A stretch of DNA of 64,000 nt from Planctomycetia bacterium (GCA_016795155.1 JAEUIE010000029.1:1-64000), one strand, 5' to 3'; numbered from the stretch's first letter, positions 1 to 10,257 are shown. The notes: generated by a model from the sequence alone, not told the origin. Numbers and translations are program-made.

Positions 1-2
1 CC

Positions 3-116
3 ATCAGTTGGCTACATCAATTTCGACGCTTACGGGTTCGCTATGAACGACGCGATGACATCCACGAAGCGTTCATGCTACTCGGGTGCATCGTCATCTG
101 CGGCTATTTCCTCTAA
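3..116 (+). CDS. IS5-family transposase, C-terminal fragment (5' end outside window)
   Basis: Frame 3 is open from the window edge to a TAA at 114-116. It reads as the last ~37 residues of an IS5-type DDE transposase: the peptide contains RRLRVRYERRDDIHEAF followed by a short hydrophobic tail, a typical ending of this family. It stops only 34 bases before the next gene. The AT-rich bases just after the stop (about 117-142) probably hold the right inverted repeat of the element, but the left end is outside the window, so the repeat cannot be confirmed. Whether the full transposase is intact cannot be judged. Confidence 0.72.
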   Translation: MSWLHQFRRLRVRYERRDDIHEAFMLLGCIVICGYFL

Positions 117-150
117 TGTTCTTTTTGTTAGATGCTCTAAGATAAATTAG

Positions 151-1515
151 ATGCACCAACATTCGCTTTCTGAAAAAGATCAGTCACTGCTTCCTCAAGC
201 CGTGCAAACCCTGCTGGCCGGGTTTCCGTTGCCAGAGATTGATTCAAATCTCGACATACCCAGGCTCCAGAGCATTCTGGAGGAAACAGCACAAAAGCTG
301 CACGAAAACTATCCGTACCATCATCCGCTGTATATAGGCCAGATGCTGAAGCCGCCACATCCGCTCGCCAGGTGGGCCTATTCGCTCGCCATGGTGCTCA
401 ACCCCAACAACCATGCACTCGATGGCGGCCGGGCCAGTTCCCGCATGGAGAAGGAAGCAGTCGCGGAAATCGCCCGCATGTTCGGCTGGAACACGCACCT
501 GGGCCATCTCACCAGCGGAGGTACCTTTGCCAATCTCGAAGCGCTTTGGGTCAGTCGTGAAACGCATTCCGGCAAATCAGTGGTGGCTTCCGAACAGGCT
601 CATTACACGCATTCACGCATCTCAGCAGTCTTAGGCATTCCCTTTCGCAAAGTGGCTGCCGATGCACAAGGCAGGATGTGCTTAACGAGTCTCCAACAGC
701 AATTGAAACAGGGCGACATTGGCACCGTGGTGGTCACCCTGGGCACAACCGCAGCGGGTGCGGTCGATCCGCTGCCTGCCATTCTGCAGTTGCAGAGCAA
801 GTATGGTTTCCGCATTCATGTGGATGCCGCCTATGGTGGATATTACACGTTATGCAGCAAGCTGGATGCACCGGCTCGCGCCGCCTTCGATGCGTTGTCG
901 CAGGTCGATTCCCTCGTGATCGATCCCCACAAGCATGGCTTGCAGCCTTACGGCTGTGGCTGCATCCTGTTTCGTGATCCCGCCGTGGGGCGTTACTACC
1001 GTCACGATTCACCCTACACGTATTTCACATCTGATGAAATGCATCTGGGTGAAATATCGCTCGAATGTTCCCGGCCTGGTGCGTCAGCGGTTGCCTTGTG
1101 GGCCACCGTGCAACTGTTGCCTTTGGAACGAAACGGTGCATTCGCTCAATCGCTCGATCAGTGTCGTCAGGCTGCATTGCAGCTTGAAGCCTGGTTGCGA
1201 AAATCGAAGTGTTTCGTGCCACTGCTCCATCCGGAGCTCGATATCGTTGTTTGGACGGTGCGCAGTGATTCCGCCAGCGAAGCCAACAGCCGGGCACGTG
1301 AATTCTTCGATGCTGCTGAAAAACACGATGTCTATCTCGCACTGGCAAGTTTTCCTAGAAACATGGTGGAACCTGCGGGTGCGATCAAACACTGGGATCA
1401 GGATAACGTCACCTGCCTGCGCAGTTGCCTGATGAAGCCGGAACATCTTGCCTGGATGCCGGAGATTCTTGCTCGTCTGGAATCAACTGTTCAAAGTTTA
1501 TCGTGGTGTAGTTGA
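151..1515 (+). CDS. PLP-dependent group II decarboxylase (aspartate/glutamate decarboxylase-like)
   Basis: A 454-residue fold-type I pyridoxal-phosphate enzyme of the group II amino-acid decarboxylase family (glutamate, diaminobutyrate, aromatic amino acids). The cofactor site is clear: HVDAAYGGYY supplies the Asp that contacts the pyridine nitrogen, and the lysine of DPHKHGLQPYGCG should form the Schiff base. TSGGTFANLEAL is the phosphate-binding turn. Length is usual for the family. The start is the first ATG after the IS fragment; no strong Shine-Dalgarno is seen, so the insertion may have replaced the native promoter. The substrate cannot be decided from sequence, and the protein stands alone with no linked transporter or pathway gene. 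Confidence 0.88.
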   Translation: MHQHSLSEKDQSLLPQAVQTLLAGFPLPEIDSNLDIPRLQSILEETAQKLHENYPYHHPLYIGQMLKPPHPLARWAYSLAMVLNPNNHALDGGRASSRMEKEAVAEIARMFGWNTHLGHLTSGGTFANLEALWVSRETHSGKSVVASEQAHYTHSRISAVLGIPFRKVAADAQGRMCLTSLQQQLKQGDIGTVVVTLGTTAAGAVDPLPAILQLQSKYGFRIHVDAAYGGYYTLCSKLDAPARAAFDALSQVDSLVIDPHKHGLQPYGCGCILFRDPAVGRYYRHDSPYTYFTSDEMHLGEISLECSRPGASAVALWATVQLLPLERNGAFAQSLDQCRQAALQLEAWLRKSKCFVPLLHPELDIVVWTVRSDSASEANSRAREFFDAAEKHDVYLALASFPRNMVEPAGAIKHWDQDNVTCLRSCLMKPEHLAWMPEILARLESTVQSLSWCS

Positions 1516-1619
1516 TTCCATGAGAAGTCGATGAAACATCGCCAGTCTCAAAGACTGAAGCGATTGACTTTTTCTACAATAAAAAGATATCCACACTGTT
1601 AATCCCGGAGTCTGCCACC

Positions 1620-3749
1620 ATGTTGTGGTTCCGTCTCGTGATCATACCCATGCTGATAACTGCCTTAGCTGTTTCCATTTCTGCCCAGGATGGCATCAAG
1701 TACCCTGCTACCAAGCGGATCGAACACGTGGATGATTACCATGGCACCAAGGTGCCCGATCCCTATCGCTGGCTGGAAAATGACGTCCGTGTCGATGCCG
1801 AGGTGAAGGCCTGGGTGGAAGCTCAGAACAAGGTGACTTTCGATTACCTGGCCACCTTGCCCGAACGCGAAAATATCAAGAAGCGTCTGACTGAACTGTG
1901 GAATTACGAAAAAGTCAGTGCACCTTTTAAGGTGGCTGGAAGATACTATTTCTCACGCAACGATGGCCTACAGAACCAGAACGTGTTCTATGTACAGGAT
2001 ACGCTCGACAGCAAACCCGAACTTCTGATCGATCCCAACACCTGGTCCAAGGATGGCACCATTGCCATGGCCGGCATGGCACTTTCGGAAGATGGCAAAT
2101 ATCTCGCTTACGGCATTGCCGATGCTGGTTCCGACTGGTCTACCTGGAAGGTCATGCGCCTGGCTGACAGGAAAGTGCTCGATGATGAGATCAAGTGGAT
2201 GAAATACTCCGGCATCAGTTGGACTAAGGATGGCAAGGGATTCTTTTACAGCAGGTTCCCTGAACCTGCCGCCGACCAGAAATTCCAGTCACTGACGCTC
2301 AATCAAAAAGTCTATTACCACCGGGTAGGTACGCCACAAAGCGATGATGTACTGGTGTACGAACGCCCCGATCAGCCCAAGTGGGGTTTCGGCGCTCAGG
2401 TCAGCGAGGATGGCAAATACCTGGTCATCAATATCCGTATCGGTACGTCGGCACTGCATAAAGTGGTTTACAAAGACCTGGAAGAGCCTTACGGGACCTT
2501 CAAGGAACTGGTGGGCAACTTCGAGAATGAGTACAGCTTCGTCGATAACGATGGTCCAGTATTCTTCTTCAAGACCAACAATGGTGCTACCCGTGGTCGC
2601 GTGGTTGCCATTGATATTCGCAATCCTGATCAGAAAAACTGGAAGGTGATCATCCCCGAAGTGGCTGAAACGCTGCAGAGTGTAGGCAACACGGGTAACT
2701 TCCTCATTGCCAACTACCTGAAAAATGCCCAGTCGCAGATCAAGATTTTTACCACTGCTGGTAAGCTAGTGCGTGAAGTGCAATTGCCAGGTGTTGGAAC
2801 AGCAGGTGGCTTTGGTGGACGCAAACAGGATCTTGATACGTTTTACACCTACACCAGTTTCACTACGCCACCAACCGTGTATCACTACGACCTCATTACG
2901 GGTGAAAGCAAACTGTTCCGCAAGCCTGACGTGAAGTTCAATCCTGATGACTATGAAGTCAAGCAGGTGTTTTACCCGAGCAAGGATGGCACCAAGATTC
3001 CTATGTTCATTGCCCATAAAAAGGGTGTGAAACTCGATAGCAACAACCCGACATTACTCTATGGCTATGGCGGATTCAACATACCTATGGTGCCCGGCTT
3101 TTCCGTTTCGCGATTGAACTGGATGGAAATGGGCGGTGTATTTGCGATGGCCTGTCTGCGTGGCGGCGGCGAATATGGCGAAGAATGGCACGCTGCTGGT
3201 ACCAAGTTGAAAAAGCAGAATGTCTTCGACGATTTTATCGCAGCTGCTGAATGGTTGGTGGCCAACAAGTACACCAACCCCAAGAAACTGGGTATTCAGG
3301 GTGGTTCCAATGGTGGTTTGCTCGTCGGCGCCTGCATGACTCAGCGGCCTGAACTCTTCGGCGCCTGTCTTCCCGCAGTTGGCGTGATGGACATGCTCCG
3401 CTTCCAGAAGTTCACCGCAGGTCGCTTCTGGACCGATGACTACGGCTCATCTGATAACCCTGAAGAGTTCAAGGCGTTGCTGAAGTATTCACCCTATCAC
3501 AATTTCAAACCCGGCGTCAGCTATCCGCCAACGCTGGTGACGACAGCTGATACCGACGACCGCGTGGTGCCAGGCCACAGCTTCAAGTTTACCGCGATGA
3601 TGCAGCATTGTCACAGCGGTTCCAACCCGGTGCTGGCTCGCATCGAAACCCGTGCCGGCCACGGTGCAGGTAAACCTACTGCCAAGGTCATTGAAGAAAC
3701 GGCAGACCAGTGGGCGTTCCTGGTGAAACACCTGGGGCTGAAGAAGTAA
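1620..3749 (+). CDS. Prolyl oligopeptidase (S9A) with signal peptide
   Basis: A 709-residue serine peptidase cleaving after proline in short peptides. The N-terminus has a hydrophobic leader ending near SAQDG (about residue 23), so it is probably periplasmic. The sequence KYPATKRIEHVDDYHGTKV and then DPYRWLEN begins the mature protein. The middle ~400 residues form the seven-blade propeller; the C-terminal alpha/beta hydrolase domain carries GGSNGG (Ser563), TDDRV (Asp) and AGHGAG (His), the complete triad. GGAG at 1607-1610 lies 9 bases before the ATG. It appears monocistronic, ending about 100 bases before the convergent gamma-glutamyltransferase gene. Confidence 0.95.
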   Translation: MLWFRLVIIPMLITALAVSISAQDGIKYPATKRIEHVDDYHGTKVPDPYRWLENDVRVDAEVKAWVEAQNKVTFDYLATLPERENIKKRLTELWNYEKVSAPFKVAGRYYFSRNDGLQNQNVFYVQDTLDSKPELLIDPNTWSKDGTIAMAGMALSEDGKYLAYGIADAGSDWSTWKVMRLADRKVLDDEIKWMKYSGISWTKDGKGFFYSRFPEPAADQKFQSLTLNQKVYYHRVGTPQSDDVLVYERPDQPKWGFGAQVSEDGKYLVINIRIGTSALHKVVYKDLEEPYGTFKELVGNFENEYSFVDNDGPVFFFKTNNGATRGRVVAIDIRNPDQKNWKVIIPEVAETLQSVGNTGNFLIANYLKNAQSQIKIFTTAGKLVREVQLPGVGTAGGFGGRKQDLDTFYTYTSFTTPPTVYHYDLITGESKLFRKPDVKFNPDDYEVKQVFYPSKDGTKIPMFIAHKKGVKLDSNNPTLLYGYGGFNIPMVPGFSVSRLNWMEMGGVFAMACLRGGGEYGEEWHAAGTKLKKQNVFDDFIAAAEWLVANKYTNPKKLGIQGGSNGGLLVGACMTQRPELFGACLPAVGVMDMLRFQKFTAGRFWTDDYGSSDNPEEFKALLKYSPYHNFKPGVSYPPTLVTTADTDDRVVPGHSFKFTAMMQHCHSGSNPVLARIETRAGHGAGKPTAKVIEETADQWAFLVKHLGLKK

Positions 3750-3847
3750 AGAATATTCCCCGTGGGACACGTTTGTAACATGTCAGAGGGGGATGAATTG
3801 TTCTGACATCACTCGATGATGTCACGATACAATCGTGACCCACGGCA

Positions 3848-5638
3848 CTAATAACCTCTCACCGACCCTTCACGCCGTGGATCAGCTCCACCCTCCAGGG
3901 TTCCATCTGACAACAGCCGAATGCCTTGCGCTCCGCCCCAAACGGTGTTGCCGAGACTGAGTGGTGCGATCTCCCATCCACGCGATTCCAGTTGCTTCAC
4001 CAGCTCCGCTCGATTCCTGAACATGCCATCGAGTTGCAGGGTAGTGTTTCGACAGGATGATCGGGAAGCATTAATTGCTTCCTGCATATCCATCCCGTGA
4101 TCCAGCACGTTGAGAACAACATGACCCACAATGCCGATGATACGCGAACCACCCGGTGAACCAACAGCCATCACCGGCTGGTTGTCTTTGAAAATAATAA
4201 GGGGTGTCATGCTGCTGCGTGGCCGTTTGCCTGCAGGACGGCCACCCACAGTTCGTCGGCTTGGATCGAGTGCATTAGCCCCTTCAGCCAAGTCGAGGTC
4301 AAAATCGGTGAGTTCGTTATTCAGCAGAAAACCTGCCCCTTCCACGACCACACCGCAGCCCATGCCATGCTCAATGGTGGTTGTGCAACTGACGATGTTG
4401 CGATCTGCATCGACTATGCTGAAATGAGTAGTATGCTCGCCTTCAGTCTGCCCGGATGCACCTGTCGAGGGTTGCAGATTAAATAGTTCACCCGGCTTGG
4501 CCTTCTGTCTTGATTTCAACTGTAGAAATGCTGCACGTCGTTGCCCCAGCCTGGAGGGAGCCAGCAGATATTTCATCTGATAATCACGTGTCCAATCCTG
4601 ATCGCCCAGGTAGGCATTGCGGTCAGCAAAGCCGATGGATTCCGCTCGTGCCCAGGCATCAATGCCATTAGCGCTGTTCAGATTGCGCTGCTCCGGTTCC
4701 ATTGCTTCCAGGCAATGCAGAATGATGCCGAGCGTAATCGTGCCCGAAGAGGGCGGTGGCATGCCGAAGAGATGATACCCTCGATAGAAAAAACTGATAG
4801 GATCACGCTCGATAGCCCGGTAATTCTTCAAATCTTCCAGGCTGATGGCTCCGGGCGCAATGACACATTTCTCAGTTGCCTTCACGATTAGCGCAGCTGT
4901 TTCACCTTCATAGAAACCACGTGGCCCATGATCTGCAATGCGCTGCAGGGTCTTGGCCAGGTCAGGCAACCGCAAGACGGTGCCAATCTCTGAAACATGC
5001 CCTTCGTCGCCCAGAAGAAACTGCTTCTTGCTGGAAGGTATGCGGAGAAAACGGGACCGATTGGCTAGAATAGCATCGCGCAGGCGAGGAGTGACACCAA
5101 TGCCACCCTCGGCCAGTTCGATGGCAGGTTGGAGCAACTGCTTCCACTTAAGCTTGCCAAATTTCTGATGAGCCAGGTACATACCCGCCACCGTGCCTGG
5201 AACGCCAGCAGCCCGGCAACCGGTCAAGGCATCTTTCACTACCTTGCCATCGCGTGTCAGAAACTGTTCCCGCCGGGCCGCTGCTGGCGTTTCCTCCCGG
5301 CCATCGAAACAAAAGGTCTGCTTTTTATTGGAATCGTAGTAAACAATGAAACAGCCTCCGCCAATGCCTGAGGATTGTGGCTCCACTACGGTGAGTGCCA
5401 TCTGCACGGCAACCGTTGCATCGATGGCATTGCCACCAGCACGCAGAATATCAGTGCCAATTTTTGCTGCCAGTGGATGAGCTGCTGCCACCATTGCTCG
5501 CTTGTGATGTACAGCAGCAGGCAACTGACCGGGAACCGAATCATTCTCAGGGTATTCTTCTTGCGCCAGGCAATCACTTGAGTAACAGAAGAATAACGTT
5601 ACACAGATAAAGGCGAATAAGCGAAGTTTGCAGAGCAT
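3848..5638 (-). CDS. ggt: Gamma-glutamyltransferase
   Basis: A 596-residue N-terminal nucleophile hydrolase that cleaves gamma-glutamyl bonds such as that of glutathione. After a leader ending near SDCLAQ come AAHPLAAKIGTDILRAGGNA and the conserved SSGIGGGCF. The autoprocessing site is EHTTHFSIVD, whose first Thr should become the nucleophile of the small subunit; GSPGGSRI is the downstream oxyanion region. Both subunit regions are present, so the enzyme looks active. I chose the ATG at 5638; the frame is open four codons further to a TTG. It is the last gene of a leftward run after hisS (about 87-base gap), which may be co-transcribed. Confidence 0.95.
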   Translation of the reverse strand: MLCKLRLFAFICVTLFFCYSSDCLAQEEYPENDSVPGQLPAAVHHKRAMVAAAHPLAAKIGTDILRAGGNAIDATVAVQMALTVVEPQSSGIGGGCFIVYYDSNKKQTFCFDGREETPAAARREQFLTRDGKVVKDALTGCRAAGVPGTVAGMYLAHQKFGKLKWKQLLQPAIELAEGGIGVTPRLRDAILANRSRFLRIPSSKKQFLLGDEGHVSEIGTVLRLPDLAKTLQRIADHGPRGFYEGETAALIVKATEKCVIAPGAISLEDLKNYRAIERDPISFFYRGYHLFGMPPPSSGTITLGIILHCLEAMEPEQRNLNSANGIDAWARAESIGFADRNAYLGDQDWTRDYQMKYLLAPSRLGQRRAAFLQLKSRQKAKPGELFNLQPSTGASGQTEGEHTTHFSIVDADRNIVSCTTTIEHGMGCGVVVEGAGFLLNNELTDFDLDLAEGANALDPSRRTVGGRPAGKRPRSSMTPLIIFKDNQPVMAVGSPGGSRIIGIVGHVVLNVLDHGMDMQEAINASRSSCRNTTLQLDGMFRNRAELVKQLESRGWEIAPLSLGNTVWGGAQGIRLLSDGTLEGGADPRREGSVRGY

Positions 5639-5725
5639 GGAACGACTCAATACATGAAGAACAGAACATTATGTGCTCTGTTTTTCAATGGAGTCAAAGG
5701 AATAACTGCGTGGCAGCGTTATCGA

Positions 5726-7045
5726 TCAGTCAACCAGTTTCCTCTGAATAGTCTCAACGAGTTGGTCGGCAGGCACTTCCATGCTACTGCGCTGGGCAAG
5801 GTCTTTTACTTGCCAGATGCCCTTGGCCAGTTCATCCGGCCCGGCAATCAGTGCCAGCTTAAAACCTTTTTTCTCGGCATAACTGAGTTGATTGCCCATC
5901 TTTTTTGCTTCCGGGTAGACTTCCACTCCGATGCCTGCCTGTCGCAGTTTCCTCGCCATCGCCTGATACTTACCCAGGTGATCAGCAGAAAACTGCACCA
6001 GCAGAACCGGTGCAGCAGTGGAAGTAGCAGGGAGCAGTTTCAATTCTTCCATGGCAGCCAGCAGGCGATCCAGCCCCAGCGAGGCACCTACGCCGGGAAG
6101 TACCTGTTTCGTGTATAGGCTGGCCAGATTGTCGTACCGACCTCCGGAACAGACGCTGCCGATGCCTGGCAAATCGGTGAGCAGCGTTTCGTAAACCGTG
6201 CCTGTGTAATAATCGAGCCCTCGGGCAATGCCCAAGTCAATCTGAATCCTTTCTGATGGAATGCCAGCATCACTGGCAACCTGTACCAGTTCACGGAGTC
6301 GCTTGATGCCTTCTGTACATCGGGCATTGCTCCCAAACTGCGACTGCATCTGGTCGAGAATCGAAGTATTTTCTCCCTGCAGTTCTACCAGCGCGAGTAT
6401 GCGTTCTGCTTGTTGTTTGGCTACACCTGCCTTGGCCTGCATCTCTGTAGCTACTTCATCACGACCGATCTTGGCGAGTTTATCCAGCGAACGAAGCAGG
6501 GGGGCAGTGCGGTCAGCCAGTTGCAGTTCTTCCAGCAAACCGTTCAGGATCATGCGATTGTTGATATGGATGCGGAACCGACTGAAACCCAAAGCAGCCA
6601 GAAGATCGTGTATCACCAGGGCAACTTCAATATCAGCAGCGTTGCTGGTGGTGCCGATGGTGTCGAAGTCGCATTGAACAAACTCACGGTAACGACCTCT
6701 TTGTTGTCGTTCACCACGCCATACCGGAGCCAGGTGATAGCGTTTGAACGGGGTTCCCAGTGTGCCGATGTGCTGAGCGGCGAATCGGGCCAGGGGCACA
6801 GTGAGGTCAAAGCGTAAGCCAACATCGCGATCACCGTTATCTTTAAAGCGATATAGTTGCTTATCGGTTTCCTCGCCACCTTTGCCGAGCAGGATTTCGG
6901 TGTACTCCAGGGCAGGCGTGTCGATAGGCACAAAACCGTAGGATCGGTACACCTGCCGGGCCGTTTCCATAAAGCGTTCGCGAGGAATCATCAAGGCTGG
7001 GAGGTAATCGCGGAAGCCAGCCAGGGTACGAGGTTCTATAAGCAT
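5726..7045 (-). CDS. hisS: Histidyl-tRNA synthetase
   Basis: A class II aminoacyl-tRNA synthetase of 439 residues, the normal length. Motif 2 is visible around RFDLTVPLARFAAQH and then the WRGERQQRGRYREF region. The histidine-specific signature is LGIARGLDYYTGTVYET, followed by CSGGRYDNL and the motif 3 region GVGASLGLDRLL. The C-terminal anticodon-binding domain starts near APVLLVQF. The gene lies 31 bases downstream of the M50 protease gene in the same direction, so the two are probably co-transcribed. It is an essential core gene and marks this part of the window as stable chromosome. Confidence 0.97.
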   Translation of the reverse strand: MLIEPRTLAGFRDYLPALMIPRERFMETARQVYRSYGFVPIDTPALEYTEILLGKGGEETDKQLYRFKDNGDRDVGLRFDLTVPLARFAAQHIGTLGTPFKRYHLAPVWRGERQQRGRYREFVQCDFDTIGTTSNAADIEVALVIHDLLAALGFSRFRIHINNRMILNGLLEELQLADRTAPLLRSLDKLAKIGRDEVATEMQAKAGVAKQQAERILALVELQGENTSILDQMQSQFGSNARCTEGIKRLRELVQVASDAGIPSERIQIDLGIARGLDYYTGTVYETLLTDLPGIGSVCSGGRYDNLASLYTKQVLPGVGASLGLDRLLAAMEELKLLPATSTAAPVLLVQFSADHLGKYQAMARKLRQAGIGVEVYPEAKKMGNQLSYAEKKGFKLALIAGPDELAKGIWQVKDLAQRSSMEVPADQLVETIQRKLVD

Positions 7046-7076
7046 GGAAAATGGTGCTGTGTGGTTATGTGAAAGG

Positions 7077-8135
7077 CTACTTGCTGTTTCGACGTTGCCT
7101 GAGCTTGGCAGAAACCCGTTTCATGAATCGCTGTTCTTCAGGGGATAGCGCCTGGATGCCGCCTTGCTCGTGCATCTTGGCAAGCAACTCATCGATGCGT
7201 TGTTCGTCGGCAATGCGTTCTTCTTCTTCACGGAGTTTCTTTTTCTCCGCTCGCTCGGCAAGCCAGCGCTGCAGCATGGATGGTTTCTTGTCACGTGATC
7301 GAATGCTGCGTTCCAGGCTCGTATACCCCTGAGAGAAATCGTAGCCGAACGGGTTATCATCGCCTCCACCGGCTTCCAGCCGCTGTAGTTCCTGCTGACA
7401 AGTGGTGAAGATAAAGAACGACATCATGAAAGTGGTAATGATGTTGCTGTAATCTTCTTTGCCCAGAAAAATGATGGCCCATAAACCGAGCAGTACTGCG
7501 ATTGTGAACCCGGCATAACAGGCAATGCGAGTAGCAGTCGTGTAGCCATAGCGGGGCCAGAGCGCAGCCTGTAGCAATCGGCCACCATCCAGCGGGAAGC
7601 CGACGCAGAGCACATTGAACCAGAACAGGAACCAGTTGAGATAGAAGAAACGGGCCAGCCAGACGGTATACCAGGGGAGTTGCAGGATGGCTTCTCCCTG
7701 CCCTTGAATGCTGTTGAGCGCCCCCCACGGACTCCACAAAGGCGAGATCGGTGGCCAATAGCCCAAAACGATCAGAATTGGGCCAGCGATCAGGAAAAAG
7801 ATCAGGTTGACAGCAGGCCCGCCAGCCGTCGTAATGAAACTCGCCCAGGCATTGTGTGGATGATGCACATAAGCCAGACCGCCCAGCGGCCAGAGCAGAA
7901 TCTCGTCTGCTGATCCACCCACGGAACGAGCCGCAAAACAATGTCCCAACTCATGCATCAATACGATAGCAAACAGCATGATCAGCAGGATAAACATTTC
8001 CAGGGCAAATGAACCACCCAGCTTGGAAACCTGTCCCACTTCCGCCACAATGAAAATGATAAACAGCAGGTGGATCCGAACCATGATCCCTGCGATACGT
8101 GTAAACGGTATGGACCACAACATGGGTCCCTGCAT
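7077..8135 (-). CDS. M50 (site-2 protease-type) membrane metallopeptidase
   Basis: A 352-residue polytopic membrane protein. The zinc site is HELGH within MHELGHCFAARSVGG, and the second M50 signature is GFPLDGGRLLQAALWP (Asp ligand). About five to six hydrophobic segments are visible, followed by a charged cytosolic tail rich in Glu, Lys and Arg (EKKKLREEEERI) with predicted helix. Members of this family cleave transmembrane helices of anti-sigma factors or similar regulators. No partner regulator is adjacent; instead hisS follows after 31 bases. The substrate is unknown. The gene is divergent from the lipoprotein gene at 8303, with a ~170-base shared upstream region. Confidence 0.9.
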   Translation of the reverse strand: MQGPMLWSIPFTRIAGIMVRIHLLFIIFIVAEVGQVSKLGGSFALEMFILLIMLFAIVLMHELGHCFAARSVGGSADEILLWPLGGLAYVHHPHNAWASFITTAGGPAVNLIFFLIAGPILIVLGYWPPISPLWSPWGALNSIQGQGEAILQLPWYTVWLARFFYLNWFLFWFNVLCVGFPLDGGRLLQAALWPRYGYTTATRIACYAGFTIAVLLGLWAIIFLGKEDYSNIITTFMMSFFIFTTCQQELQRLEAGGGDDNPFGYDFSQGYTSLERSIRSRDKKPSMLQRWLAERAEKKKLREEEERIADEQRIDELLAKMHEQGGIQALSPEEQRFMKRVSAKLRQRRNSK

Positions 8136-8302
8136 GATTTGCCCTCACTGCTGTACTGCGATTATGCATATTCTATCAGTTCAACACGCTGATGCATATG
8201 TGCATTGCAGTGCCTTCGGTTTAAGAGTACAACTGCCTGGGAGTTGATCTTGCAGGAGTATCTGGAAAATGCGACAACCATGTCGGTTTTAAGGTTCATT
8301 TG

Positions 8303-9103
8303 ATGATACAGCGATTCAACCTGTTCTGGATATTGCTCGTTGTCCTCGCAGGTTGCATGCCCAACCCGCCCCGAAGTACCGTTCCTGTGACTGGGCCAGC
8401 ACCCACATTCCGCAAGCCTACAGCTCCACTTTCCAAACCGAAAGAAGTATTGGAACGAGCCATTACTGCTCGTGGCGGTGAAGCTTTGCTCAAAAAACTG
8501 CTGCAGGTTACCTACAAAGGAAAAGGAAAATCGACTCCTTCCAATGTGGTGTCGAGCTTTGATTTCATCACTATATCCGCGTTACCTCACAGCATACGCG
8601 ACGAATCGACTTATGAAGACGGCACCAAATTTGTTCAGGTTCTTGGCAAGGAAAAAGGCTGGGTATCCATCAGTGGCAAAGTCAAGGAAATGGATCCGGC
8701 AGCGGTTCGTGCAGTCAGGGAACAACTCTACTTCAATAATCTCATGACACTTGTTCCGTTACGAGATGTAGCCTACACCCTGGAACCCTTGCAGGAAGAA
8801 CGAAAAGAGGGCGTGATGACCCAGGGCTTTACCGTTAAGTGCAAAGACCAGCAGGATTTAACGCTTTACTTTGATAAAGATACAGGCTTACCCATGATAG
8901 CCAAAACCAGAGTGTTCGATCCAAATCTGTTGATTGATCGAGATCAAGAAACTATTTTCACACGCTACGCTGTTATGCAGGGCATCCAGTTTCCCCAGCG
9001 CTGGGTGATTTACACCGATGGCAACAAAGCCATGGAACTGACATTTGAAGAATTAACACTGCACAATAAGGTAGATGACATTATCTTTACCAGGCCTCAA
9101 TGA
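8303..9103 (+). CDS. Predicted lipoprotein of unknown function
   Basis: A 266-residue protein starting with a lipoprotein leader; VVLAGC is the lipobox, so Cys20 would be lipidated. A Pro-rich linker follows, then ERAITARGGEALLKKL, typical of exported planctomycete proteins that resemble LolA/LolB-like lipid-binding folds (alternating strands, FTVKCKDQQDLTLYFDKDTGLP). I infer a beta-rich domain but cannot name a function. The ATG at 8303 is preferred to the TTG at 8300; AAGG lies ahead of it. The stop overlaps the start of the cysteine desulfurase gene (ATGATG at 9100), so the two are translationally coupled. Confidence 0.75.
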   Translation: MIQRFNLFWILLVVLAGCMPNPPRSTVPVTGPAPTFRKPTAPLSKPKEVLERAITARGGEALLKKLLQVTYKGKGKSTPSNVVSSFDFITISALPHSIRDESTYEDGTKFVQVLGKEKGWVSISGKVKEMDPAAVRAVREQLYFNNLMTLVPLRDVAYTLEPLQEERKEGVMTQGFTVKCKDQQDLTLYFDKDTGLPMIAKTRVFDPNLLIDRDQETIFTRYAVMQGIQFPQRWVIYTDGNKAMELTFEELTLHNKVDDIIFTRPQ

Positions 9104-10257
9104 TGTCACCGCAGCGGCCCATCTACCTTGACTACAATGCTACGACGCCCATCGATCCTGCCGTGAAGTCTGCCATGTTACCTTGGCTGCAGAATCATTT
9201 TGGAAATCCTTCCAGCGTGCATGTATATGGCAAGGTGGTACACCAGGCTGTTGAATTAGCCAGGCAGCAGTTGGCAAACTTAATCGGTTCTGATCCGTCG
9301 GAAATCGTTTTCACCGGCAGTGGCACCGAAGCCAGCAACCTCGCTATCAAAGGCAGTATCTGGCCTCGATTATTGGAACTCTCTCCTCGCCGATCCAGTC
9401 AACTGCAGGTCATCCACTCTGCGATCGAACATCCTGCAACGATCAAGCCATGTCAATGGCTTGCTAAATTCGGCTGTCACATCGAAGTAATACCAGTCGA
9501 TCAATTCGGAATTCTGAATCTGGATAAATTGCGATCAGCACTCCAGCGACTAACACTGCTTGTCTCCATCATGCACAGCAACAATGAAGTAGGAACCTTG
9601 CAGCATGTCAGGGAAATCGCCTGTATGGCTCACCAGGCAGGTGCACTGATTCATGTGGATGCTGCACAATCTCTGGGCAAGGTTTCGATTAATGTCAGAG
9701 AGTTCGACATAGATCTAATGACAATTGCCGGGCATAAACTCTATGCGCCCAAGGGTGTGGGTGCTTTGTTTGTCCGTAAGGGCATTCAACTGGAATCGGT
9801 AATACACGGTGCAGGGCAAGAGGCAGGCCGACGGGCCGGCACGGAAAATGTTCCATATATCGTTGGTTTGGGGCAGGCAGCGGAAATAGCACGCCAGTCT
9901 TTGCCCAGCGCAACACAACATCTGCAACAGTTGCGAGATCGGCTGTGGAATGGTTTGAAAGAACGTCTGGAGGATATAGTTCAATTGAATGGGCACGCAA
10001 ACGAACGATTGCCTAATACGCTCAATATCAGTGTGAAAGGGTGGTTTGGCAGCGAACTGCTCACCGCGTGTCCTTCCATTGCTGCATCAACGGGGTCTGC
10101 CTGTCATGAAGGTCAAGTCAGCATATCGCCAGTATTGGCAGCAATGGGCATTGATTCCGAGAGAGCGCAGGGTGCAGTACGATTGTCCGTTGGTCGCTTC
10201 ACAACCGAAGCAGAAATTGATCAGGCAGTAGATGCAATCAGCCAAGTGGTGATGTAA
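9100..10257 (+). CDS. Cysteine desulfurase (NifS/IscS family)
   Basis: A 385-residue PLP enzyme that takes sulfur from cysteine for Fe-S clusters or tRNA thiolation. It begins YLDYNATTPIDPAV, has HVDAAQSLGK and the Schiff-base lysine in AGHKLYAPKG. The persulfide-forming Cys lies in STGSACHEGQ, and the loop length suits the NifS/IscS (class I) group. It overlaps the preceding lipoprotein gene by 4 bases. No iscU, iscA or fdx is nearby, so its partners must be encoded elsewhere. The convergent surE gene ends 6 bases away. Confidence 0.95.
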   Translation: MMSPQRPIYLDYNATTPIDPAVKSAMLPWLQNHFGNPSSVHVYGKVVHQAVELARQQLANLIGSDPSEIVFTGSGTEASNLAIKGSIWPRLLELSPRRSSQLQVIHSAIEHPATIKPCQWLAKFGCHIEVIPVDQFGILNLDKLRSALQRLTLLVSIMHSNNEVGTLQHVREIACMAHQAGALIHVDAAQSLGKVSINVREFDIDLMTIAGHKLYAPKGVGALFVRKGIQLESVIHGAGQEAGRRAGTENVPYIVGLGQAAEIARQSLPSATQHLQQLRDRLWNGLKERLEDIVQLNGHANERLPNTLNISVKGWFGSELLTACPSIAASTGSACHEGQVSISPVLAAMGIDSERAQGAVRLSVGRFTTEAEIDQAVDAISQVVM